The notes under the pieces: generated by a model
Databases searched by the model: none
What the model saw: the letters and a program-made list of their open reading frames with translations, nothing else
Told to the model about the DNA's origin: nothing
From: Acidobacteriaceae bacterium
Lineage (GTDB): Bacteria > Acidobacteriota > Terriglobia > Terriglobales > SbA1
Direction of reading: 5' to 3'
Length of the DNA: 31,195 bases
Assembly: GCA_019237515.1 (NCBI GenBank)
Contig: JAFAGX010000208.1
Location: 1 to 31,195 of the forward strand
Shown here: piece by piece, positions 25,064-31,195 of the stretch
Position numbering within the stretch: the stretch's first letter is position 1
How the letters are laid out: the number at the start of each line of letters is the position of its first letter
Position numbers and translations under genes: made by a program

Positions 25064-25744
25064 ATGCATAACGGCTTCATCAAACTCGCGCCTTCGATCC
25101 TGGCTGCCGACTTTGCGCGGTTGGGCGAACAGGTGGCCGAGGCGGAACGGGCGGGCGCGGATCGCATCCACGTCGATGTAATGGATGGCCATTTTGTTCC
25201 TAACCTCGCGATTGGCGCCCCGATCGTGAAGTCGCTCCGCCGGGTGACGCCTTTAAGGCTTGAGGCTCACCTGATGATCTCCGCCCCGGACTCGTTCTGT
25301 GACGAATTCGCTGAGGCCGGCTGCGATTCATTTCTGGTTCACTGGGAAGGCAACCATAATCTGCACCGTACCGTCGCGCGCGTGAAGGCTCTCGGCAAAC
25401 GCTGTGGAGTGGCGATCAATCCTGCAACTCCGGCGGCAGTGTTGGAAGAAGTCCTGCCCGATGTCGACCAGGTGCTGGTCATGACGGTCGATCCGGGTTT
25501 TGGGCAGCAGCGTTTCCTCCCGTCGATGGTGCCCAAAATCCGCCGGGTTTCGGAAATGATCCGGCAAACGAATCGCTGCTGTGAGCTCGAAGTAGACGGC
25601 GGGATTTGTGAAGCAACCGCTCCTTTGGTAGTGGCGGCAGGGGCGAACGTGCTTGTGGCCGGATCATCGGTTTTCGGCTCGAATAAGGGAGTAGCCGCCT
25701 CCATGGAGTCACTTCGGGACGCAATCCTGCAGGTGACGCACTAA
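25064..25744 (+). CDS. rpe: Ribulose-phosphate 3-epimerase
   Basis: Converts ribulose-5-phosphate to xylulose-5-phosphate for transketolase. 226 residues, normal length, TIM barrel. Signatures are LAPSILAADFARLGEQV at the N-terminus, RIHVDVMDGHFVPNLAIGAP with metal ligands His36 and Asp38, LEAHLMI with His69, VLVMTVDPGFGQQRF, and ELEVDGGICEATA with the second catalytic aspartate. The GGGAG ribosome-binding candidate is about 13 bases before the ATG, a wide spacing; an in-frame stop just upstream rules out a longer form. The preceding gap is 33 bases. Confidence 0.96.
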   Translation: MHNGFIKLAPSILAADFARLGEQVAEAERAGADRIHVDVMDGHFVPNLAIGAPIVKSLRRVTPLRLEAHLMISAPDSFCDEFAEAGCDSFLVHWEGNHNLHRTVARVKALGKRCGVAINPATPAAVLEEVLPDVDQVLVMTVDPGFGQQRFLPSMVPKIRRVSEMIRQTNRCCELEVDGGICEATAPLVVAAGANVLVAGSSVFGSNKGVAASMESLRDAILQVTH

Positions 25745-25768
25745 AGGATTTCTCGACGAGGAGCGCTT

Positions 25769-26800
25769 ATGCAAATTGGAATGGTGGGACTTGGAAGGAT
25801 GGGCGCCAACATGGTGCGGCGGCTGATCAAGAAAGGACACGAGTGCATTGTGTTCGACACCTCGCCTAAGACCGTGAACGAGCTGGCCAAAGAAAATGCC
25901 ATCGGAGCTGTGTCGCTTGCGGACCTGGCGAAAAAACTCGCGAAGCCGCGAGCCATTTGGATGATGGTTCCCGCGGCAGTTGTGGATACAACGATTGCCG
26001 CCTTAGTCCCTCATCTCGAAACCGGTGACATCGTTATTGACGGAGGAAATTCTTACTACATTGACGACATCCGCCGCGCCAAAGAGCTCGTGCCCAGCGG
26101 GATCCATTATGTCGACGTGGGCACAAGCGGTGGAGTATGGGGAATCGAACGTGGCTATTGCATGATGATCGGCGGAGACAAGCCGGTCGTCGAACACTTG
26201 GATCCGATCTTTTCGGCGCTGGCGCCGGGCCGTGGCCAGATCCCTCGCACGCCCGGCCGTGAAAAGGAAGACGGCACCTCGGAAAATGGTTATCTCCACT
26301 GCGGTCCGAATGGTGCAGGCCACTTCGTCAAGATGGTGCACAACGGAATCGAATACGGAATCATGGCGGCGTACGCAGAGGGACTGGCGGTGCTGCGGTC
26401 GGCCAATGCCGGGAAGCGCCAGGCCAAAGTCGATGCCGAGACTACGCCCCTCCGCGACCCCGAGCATTACCAATACGACCTTAACCTCCAGGAGGTAACC
26501 GAGGTGTGGCGCCGCGGCAGTGTGATTGCCTCGTGGCTGCTGGACTTGACCGCGACCGCTCTGTTCGAAGATCCCCACCTTCGGAAGTTTCAGGGACGAG
26601 TGTCTGACTCTGGCGAAGGCCGCTGGACCATCAAGGCCGCAATCGACGAGGCGGTTCCAGTGCCGGTTCTAACGGCATCACTCTATGAGCGCTTCAGCTC
26701 ACGTGGCGAAGCGGAATTCATCGACCAGCTTTTGTCCGCCATGCGATATGAGTTCGGTGGACATTTGGAGAAGCCGGCGGAGCAACCAGAAGCCGCGTAA
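25769..26800 (+). CDS. gnd: 6-phosphogluconate dehydrogenase, decarboxylating, short type
   Basis: Oxidatively decarboxylates 6-phosphogluconate to ribulose-5-phosphate. The protein is 343 residues, the short form, in contrast to the ~470-residue NADP enzyme. The nucleotide-binding GLGRMG is at residues 7-12, and the second strand ends in Asp30 (CIVFDTSP); an acidic residue there usually favours NAD+ over NADP+ in Rossmann enzymes. Catalytic motifs are [19 protein letters not shown] and [18 protein letters not shown] with Lys188 and Asn192. GAGGAG lies seven bases before the ATG. It is followed 13 bases later by zwf, the enzyme acting two steps earlier. Confidence 0.95.
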   Translation: MQIGMVGLGRMGANMVRRLIKKGHECIVFDTSPKTVNELAKENAIGAVSLADLAKKLAKPRAIWMMVPAAVVDTTIAALVPHLETGDIVIDGGNSYYIDDIRRAKELVPSGIHYVDVGTSGGVWGIERGYCMMIGGDKPVVEHLDPIFSALAPGRGQIPRTPGREKEDGTSENGYLHCGPNGAGHFVKMVHNGIEYGIMAAYAEGLAVLRSANAGKRQAKVDAETTPLRDPEHYQYDLNLQEVTEVWRRGSVIASWLLDLTATALFEDPHLRKFQGRVSDSGEGRWTIKAAIDEAVPVPVLTASLYERFSSRGEAEFIDQLLSAMRYEFGGHLEKPAEQPEAA

Positions 26801-26813
26801 AAGGAAATACGTC

Positions 26814-28217
26814 ATGACTCGATACCACTCGGACGCACTCGTATTCTTCGGCGCTACCGGCGATCTTGCTTACAAGAAAATCTTTCCTGCTTTGCAGGCG
26901 ATGGTGAAGCGCGGGCAACTGAACGTGCCGGTCATCGGCGTGGCCAAAGCCGGCTGGAACCTCGAACAGCTTCGCCAGCGGGCGCACGATAGCCTCGAGA
27001 AGCACGGCGGAGTTGATCCGGCGGCTTTTGAAAAGCTCAGCAGCGTGTTGCGCTACGTGGATGGCGATTACCAGGATCCGGCGACCTTCGCAGCGCTTCG
27101 CAGAGAACTGAAAGATGCCGAGCATCCCGCCTGTTATCTGGCGATTCCACCCGTACTGTTTGAAACCGTGGTGGAGCAACTGGTGAAATCGCATTGCTCG
27201 AAGGGCGCCCGGGTCATCGTGGAGAAACCGTTTGGTCATGACCTGGCCTCGGCCAAAGAGCTGAACCGAATCCTGCTTGGGATATTCGACGAGGCCGATA
27301 TCTTCCGCATCGACCATTACCTCGGAAAGCAGCCCGTAAACAACATGCTGGTTTTTCGTTTCGCGAACACGTTTGCCGAGGCGGTTTGGAATCGCAACTA
27401 CATCGAGAGCGTGCAAATCACGATGGCTGAGGCTTTCGGCGTGGAAGGTCGAGGAGCTTTCTACGATCAAACCGGCACCATACGCGACGTGGTGCAGAAC
27501 CATATGTTCCAGGTGCTGTCGAACCTGGCCATGGAACCGCCGGCTCGCTTCGAAAGCGAGTCCGTGCGCGACGAGAAAGTGAAGGTGCTGAAGGCAATCG
27601 CGCCGATCGACGAGAGTCACCTCGTCCGCGGGCAGTTCCGTGGATATCGCGAAGAAAAAGGAGTGGCGAAAGACTCCGAAACCGAAACTTTCGCTGCCCT
27701 GAAGCTCGAGATCAATTCCTGGCGCTGGAAGGGCGTTCCCTTCTACATCCGCGCCGGCAAGTGTTTGCCCGTCACCTCGACCGAAATTGTGGCGAAGTTT
27801 CGCAAGCCCCCCAGCCTGATGCCCGACTCTCGACTGACGGAGAACCACCTTCGGCTGAGGCTCAGTCCCGACGCCACGATTGCCATGGGAATGATGGTGC
27901 TCGCTTCCGCCGAAGGCATGGTGCTTCAGGCCCGCGAGATGGTCGCCAGTCGTCCTCCTCGCTCGAGCGACATGGATGCTTACGAACGCCTCTTGGGAGC
28001 GGCGATGGAAGGAGATGCAACCTTATTCGCGCGGGAAGACTACGTCGAAGAAGCATGGCGAATCGTGGACCCGATTCTGAAGCACAGTACCCCGGTGTTT
28101 CCCTATGCGCCAAATAGCTGGGGCCCGGGACAGGCAGACATCCTGACGCCGCCTGGCGGGTGGGAAAACCCGAGCGTTGGCCAGGATAACTTGTCGCTTC
28201 GAACTCAGGCGGCATGA
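26814..28217 (+). CDS. zwf: Glucose-6-phosphate 1-dehydrogenase
   Basis: Oxidises glucose-6-phosphate to 6-phosphogluconolactone, the entry step of the oxidative pentose phosphate pathway. From the ATG at 26814 it is 467 residues. The coenzyme-binding motif is FFGATGDLAYKKIFPAL (residues 11-27), EKPFG is at 137-141 and the substrate-binding signature RIDHYLGK is at 165-172. A 43-residue upstream extension overlaps gnd and is not enzyme-like; AAAGGAAA placed before 26814 supports the chosen start. NAD or NADP use cannot be decided from the motif alone. The 45-base gap to the lactonase gene is small. Confidence 0.96.
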   Translation: MTRYHSDALVFFGATGDLAYKKIFPALQAMVKRGQLNVPVIGVAKAGWNLEQLRQRAHDSLEKHGGVDPAAFEKLSSVLRYVDGDYQDPATFAALRRELKDAEHPACYLAIPPVLFETVVEQLVKSHCSKGARVIVEKPFGHDLASAKELNRILLGIFDEADIFRIDHYLGKQPVNNMLVFRFANTFAEAVWNRNYIESVQITMAEAFGVEGRGAFYDQTGTIRDVVQNHMFQVLSNLAMEPPARFESESVRDEKVKVLKAIAPIDESHLVRGQFRGYREEKGVAKDSETETFAALKLEINSWRWKGVPFYIRAGKCLPVTSTEIVAKFRKPPSLMPDSRLTENHLRLRLSPDATIAMGMMVLASAEGMVLQAREMVASRPPRSSDMDAYERLLGAAMEGDATLFAREDYVEEAWRIVDPILKHSTPVFPYAPNSWGPGQADILTPPGGWENPSVGQDNLSLRTQAA

Positions 28218-28262
28218 CGATGATGCAATCACCTTAATACAGCGGAACGAAGAGAGTGGAAG

Positions 28263-28979
28263 ATGAAAATCAAGATCGTTCAAGATCCGGATTCGGTCGC
28301 CTCCGAAGCTGCGAGATTCATCGCTGACGAGGCCAGGCGAGCGGTCGAAAACCACGGCTCTTTTGTGATGGCGGTCAGTGGAGGACGCACCCCTTGGCAA
28401 ATGCTTCAGGATCTCGCGCGGGAAGATCTCCCCTGGAGCGCAGTCCACGTTGTGCAAGTCGATGAGAGAATCGCGCCTCGAGGCGATCCCGACCGGAATC
28501 TCACGCACCTCAAGGAAAGCTTGCTCGAGCAGGCGCCGTTGCCGCCGGAGCAAATCCATCGGATGCCTGTGGAGTCCTTGGACCTTGGCGCGGCCTGTGC
28601 GCAGTACGCACACACTCTTGAAAGGATTGCCGGCTCACCGCCGGTGCTCGACTTGGTGCATTTGGGGCTCGGACCCGACGGTCATACCGGGTCGCTCGTT
28701 CCCGGAGATCCCGTGCGCAATATTAAGGATGCAGACGTGGCCTTGACCGGAACTTATCAGGGCCGGCGGCGAATGACGCTTACCTATCCGATTCTCAATC
28801 GCTCCCGCGAAATCCTGTGGCTCGTGACCGGAAGCGAGAAAGCGGAAATCCTCGCGCGCTTGGTGGCGCGGGACCGATCCATTCCGGCCGGCGAGGTTCG
28901 CGACGATCATGCCCTGCTCATTGCAGATCGCGCGGCCGCCGGCCGAATCGATGGCGATTTGAAAACGAAGGTGGCTTAG
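28263..28979 (+). CDS. pgl: 6-phosphogluconolactonase
   Basis: Hydrolyses 6-phosphogluconolactone to 6-phosphogluconate, the step between Zwf and Gnd. The protein is 238 residues and belongs to the glucosamine-6-phosphate isomerase/6-phosphogluconolactonase (DevB/SOL) family. Signatures are FVMAVSGGRTPWQMLQDLA near residue 40, VQVDERIAPRGDPDRN, and LVHLGLGPDGHTGSLVPG. The last of these holds the conserved Asp-Gly-His of lactonases. A GGAAG Shine-Dalgarno is very near the ATG. It is followed by an 85-base gap to rpiB. Confidence 0.94.
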   Translation: MKIKIVQDPDSVASEAARFIADEARRAVENHGSFVMAVSGGRTPWQMLQDLAREDLPWSAVHVVQVDERIAPRGDPDRNLTHLKESLLEQAPLPPEQIHRMPVESLDLGAACAQYAHTLERIAGSPPVLDLVHLGLGPDGHTGSLVPGDPVRNIKDADVALTGTYQGRRRMTLTYPILNRSREILWLVTGSEKAEILARLVARDRSIPAGEVRDDHALLIADRAAAGRIDGDLKTKVA

Positions 28980-29030
28980 GTGCAGAAGTTCAAGGCGCGA
29001 ACGTCGGGCCGATTTTGCAGGCGGATGTCC

Positions 29031-29054
29031 CCCGAAGTTTAGCCCGAAGTTTAA
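29031..29054 (+). repeat. 12-bp tandem duplication in the rpiB leader
   Basis: Two adjacent units, CCCGAAGTTTAG and CCCGAAGTTTAA, differ only in the last base. They end directly at the AAAGGAGAG ribosome-binding site of rpiB. This looks like a recent slippage duplication; a regulatory role is not evident. Confidence 0.8.
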
Positions 29055-29064
29055 AGGAGAGAAT

Positions 29065-29550
29065 ATGCGTATTGGAATGGCGTCGGATCATGGCGGTTTT
29101 GCCTTGAAAGAGGATTTGCGGGCGCAGCTGACGGCGGCCGGTCATACCGTTCTTGACTTTGGCTCATACAAGCTGGAGCCAGGCGACGATTTCCCTGATT
29201 TCGTGGTCCCGCTCTCCCAGGCTGTCGCTTCGGGGAAGGTGGAACGCGGCATCGCAGTGTGCGGCAGCGGTGTGGGCGCTGCGATCTGTGCCAACAAGAT
29301 TCCCGGAGTGCGCGCCTGCCTGATCAATGATCACTACTCTGCCAGACAGGGGGTCGAGGATGATCACATGAATGTTCTCTGCCTAGGCGGCCGGGTGATG
29401 GGCAGCATGTTGGCCTGGGACCTGCTCGAGACGTTTCTCGCAGCGCACTATAGCCAGGCAGAACGCTTTCTGCGGCGATTGAGTGAAATCGCTGCGCTCG
29501 AAAAAAAGCCCGCGAGCGAAGTAGGAGGACAGGCAGCGATTCCAGCGTAG
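29065..29550 (+). CDS. rpiB: Ribose-5-phosphate isomerase B
   Basis: Interconverts ribulose-5-phosphate and ribose-5-phosphate. The enzyme is 161 residues, RpiB/LacA family. The N-terminal MRIGMASDHGGFALKEDL gives Asp8-His9, and GIAVCGSGVGAAICANKIPG holds the catalytic Cys66 and phosphate loop; LINDHYSA includes His90. AAAGGAGAG lies six bases before the ATG. The last ~15 residues are a low-conservation tail. It is one of two tandem genes (with tkt) preceded by gaps of 85 bases, slightly longer than elsewhere in the operon. Confidence 0.95.
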   Translation: MRIGMASDHGGFALKEDLRAQLTAAGHTVLDFGSYKLEPGDDFPDFVVPLSQAVASGKVERGIAVCGSGVGAAICANKIPGVRACLINDHYSARQGVEDDHMNVLCLGGRVMGSMLAWDLLETFLAAHYSQAERFLRRLSEIAALEKKPASEVGGQAAIPA

Positions 29551-29561
29551 TCCGATTCTTG

Positions 29562-29591
29562 ACCGGTCGAGCTTGCTTATACCGGGTTTTT
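29562..29591 (+). terminator. Weak hairpin with T-run between rpiB and tkt (possible attenuator)
   Basis: A 5-bp stem (CCGGT at 29563-29567 with ACCGG at 29581-29585) encloses a 13-base loop and is followed by G and five T. The stem is short and the loop long, so termination, if any, should be partial. The tkt gene continues on the same strand 45 bases further on. An internal TTGACC at 29560 does not have a well-spaced -10 box. Confidence 0.25.
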
Positions 29592-29635
29592 CCTGACGAT
29601 CCGAAGCAAACGCCCATTCAGGTGTGGAGGCAGTT

Positions 29636-31195
29636 ATGAGTACCGTTGCAGCTAGTGTTAAACCTTTGACCGCAGTCCAGCTTGATCAGCTCTGTGTCAA
29701 CACGATTCGTACTCTGTCGATGGATGCTGTGCAGCAAGCCAAATCGGGACATCCGGGCACGCCGATGGCGCTGGCGCCACTTGTCTATACGATCTGGAAT
29801 CGCGTTCTCCGCTTCGATCCAGGAAAACCGATCTGGCCAAACCGCGATCGTTTCGTTCTATCGAACGGGCATGCCTCGATGTTGCTCTGGTCTGTCCTTC
29901 ACCTGACTCGCACTCAGGCCGTCGATGCCGACTATGAAACCCTGGGACAGCCCTCCGTTACGCTCGATGATATTCGCCGCTTTCGCCAGCTCGGCAGCAA
30001 AGCCCCCGGTCATCCCGAGTATCGCTGGGTCTCGGGTGTCGAAACCACCACCGGGCCGCTTGGACAGGGCGTGGCCACCAGCGTCGGAATGGCGATCGCC
30101 GAAAAATGGCTGGCCCACCGTTACAACCGGCCGGATTTCGATATTTTCAATTACAACATTTACGCCGTCTGCGGCGACGGCTGTCTGATGGAAGGCATTG
30201 CCTCCGAGGCCGCATCGCTGGCCGGACATCTGGGCCTCGACAATCTCTGCTGGATTTACGATAACAACCACATCACGATCGAAGGCAGCACGAAGCTAGC
30301 GTTCACCGAAGATGTTGAAACACGATTTCTCGCATATGGCTGGAACGTCTTGCGGGTCGGCGACGCCAACGACCTCGAGCGCATCGAACATGCTCTTTCG
30401 GTCTTTCGTGAGACCAAGGGGCGCCCCACCTTCATCGTGCTCGATAGTCACATTGGATACGGATCCCCGCATAAACAGGACACAGCGGCTGCTCACGGAG
30501 AGCCACTGGGCGAGGAGGAAGTCCGTTTAACCAAACGAAGCTACGGATGGCCGGAGGACGAGAAGTTCTTTGTTCCGGAAGGAGTCTATGATCACTTCGC
30601 CGACGGCGTTGGTGCTCGTGGCCGGGAGTCCGAGCGCAAGTGGGCCGAACTGTTCAGCTCTTACCGCGCCCGGTATCCAGACCTCGCCCACGAAATTGAT
30701 TTGATCGAGCGGCGTGACCTTCCAGCGGGCTGGGATCGGACATTGCCGGTTTTTCCGGCGGACCCGAAAGGCATCGCCGGCCGAGACGCATCCGGGAAAG
30801 TACTCAACGAACTCGCGCAGCGCATTCCCTGGTTTCTCGGCGGGTCTGCCGATCTTGCTCCGTCCAACAGGACCAGGCTCACCTACGACGGCGCAGGGGA
30901 CTTCCAGGCGAACAGCTTCGGGGGAAAGAATCTTCACTTTGGGATTCGCGAGCATGCCATGGGTGCGATTTTGAATGGGCTCGCGCTATCCAAGCTGCGC
31001 CCTTACGGCGCGACCTTCTTTAATTTCAGCGACTATGAACGGCCCGCAATTCGTCTGGCCGCCCTGATGGAGTTGCCGGTGCTCTTTGTTTTTTCCCATG
31101 ATGCGATGGGTGATGGAGAGGATGGACCCACGCACCAGCCGGTCGAACATCTGGCCTCGTTCCGCGCCATGCCGGGTCTCATCACCGTTCGTCCC
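29636..31195 (+). CDS. tkt: Transketolase (3'-truncated by window edge)
   Basis: Thiamine-diphosphate enzyme that moves two-carbon units between pentose, heptose and tetrose phosphates; it closes the non-oxidative pentose phosphate pathway. 520 residues are visible of an expected 660-700, so the end of the pyrimidine-binding domain and the C-terminal domain are missing. Motifs are QAKSGHPGTPMALAP with His39, VETTTGPLGQGVATSVGMAI, the cofactor-binding GDGCLMEG...YDNNHITIEG stretch, and FGIREHAMGAILNG with the catalytic glutamate; GDGEDGPTHQPVEHL follows. GGAGG lies six bases before the ATG. It ends the visible part of the sugar operon, and further genes may follow outside the window. Confidence 0.95.
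   Translation, partial: MSTVAASVKPLTAVQLDQLCVNTIRTLSMDAVQQAKSGHPGTPMALAPLVYTIWNRVLRFDPGKPIWPNRDRFVLSNGHASMLLWSVLHLTRTQAVDADYETLGQPSVTLDDIRRFRQLGSKAPGHPEYRWVSGVETTTGPLGQGVATSVGMAIAEKWLAHRYNRPDFDIFNYNIYAVCGDGCLMEGIASEAASLAGHLGLDNLCWIYDNNHITIEGSTKLAFTEDVETRFLAYGWNVLRVGDANDLERIEHALSVFRETKGRPTFIVLDSHIGYGSPHKQDTAAAHGEPLGEEEVRLTKRSYGWPEDEKFFVPEGVYDHFADGVGARGRESERKWAELFSSYRARYPDLAHEIDLIERRDLPAGWDRTLPVFPADPKGIAGRDASGKVLNELAQRIPWFLGGSADLAPSNRTRLTYDGAGDFQANSFGGKNLHFGIREHAMGAILNGLALSKLRPYGATFFNFSDYERPAIRLAALMELPVLFVFSHDAMGDGEDGPTHQPVEHLASFRAMPGLITVRP

Noticed and set aside
26718..27848. 376-codon minus-strand frame opposite zwf
   Set aside because: Antisense shadow of glucose-6-phosphate dehydrogenase; no domain features.
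29560..29586. Internal promoter for tkt (TTGACC followed by TATACC)
   Set aside because: The spacing between the boxes is about 13 bases, too short for a typical sigma70 promoter.

Overview
The window looks like a stretch of a GC-rich chromosome from a Gram-negative, aerobic heterotroph. A LamB-type outer-membrane porin shows the outer membrane and a full respiratory complex I shows respiration. The gene content and order fit Acidobacteriota best. That assignment is an inference: there is no rRNA gene or other phylogenetic marker here to confirm it. No tRNA, rRNA, CRISPR array, transposase or prophage gene was seen.

Layout. (1) Positions 2-1723 (+) hold the C-terminal part of a large acyl-CoA dehydratase activase-like protein whose start lies outside the window. 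(2) Positions 1887-16252 (-) hold a complete 13-gene nuo operon, transcribed nuoA-B-CD-E-F-G-H-I-J-K-L-M-N. NuoC and NuoD are fused, and NuoG carries the extra N7 cluster ligands, as in Escherichia coli. Almost every junction is a 1-4 nt overlap or a gap of 1-22 nt. The exceptions are nuoJ/nuoK, which overlap abnormally by 86 nt, and nuoM/nuoN, whose 96-nt gap is a 13-bp tandem repeat array. (3) Positions 16253-16631 are a divergent control region. (4) From 16632 to the window end (+) lies a sugar-uptake and pentose-phosphate operon: LamB-type porin, FucP/GluP-type sugar symporter, glucokinase, a histidine phosphatase resembling sedoheptulose-bisphosphatase Shb17, transaldolase, glucose-6-phosphate isomerase, a DUF2090 aldolase-like protein, ribulose-5-phosphate epimerase, a short 6-phosphogluconate dehydrogenase, glucose-6-phosphate dehydrogenase, 6-phosphogluconolactonase, ribose-5-phosphate isomerase B, and transketolase, which runs off the end.

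How it works together. Sugar enters through the porin and symporter and is phosphorylated by glucokinase. It can then be interconverted by the isomerase, oxidised to ribulose-5-phosphate, and rearranged by the non-oxidative branch. Every step of the pentose phosphate pathway is encoded side by side. NADH from catabolism would be reoxidised by the divergently encoded complex I.

The most novel candidates are three. The first is the pair of non-canonical members of the sugar operon, the Shb17-like phosphatase and the DUF2090 protein with a LacD-like Lys206, which could form a sedoheptulose-bisphosphate (riboneogenesis-like) branch. The second is the nuoM-nuoN repeat array, in which chained mini-ORFs span the gap between the two genes. 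The third is the nuoJ/nuoK junction, where one extra A in an A5 tract would restore a normal ATGA overlap.
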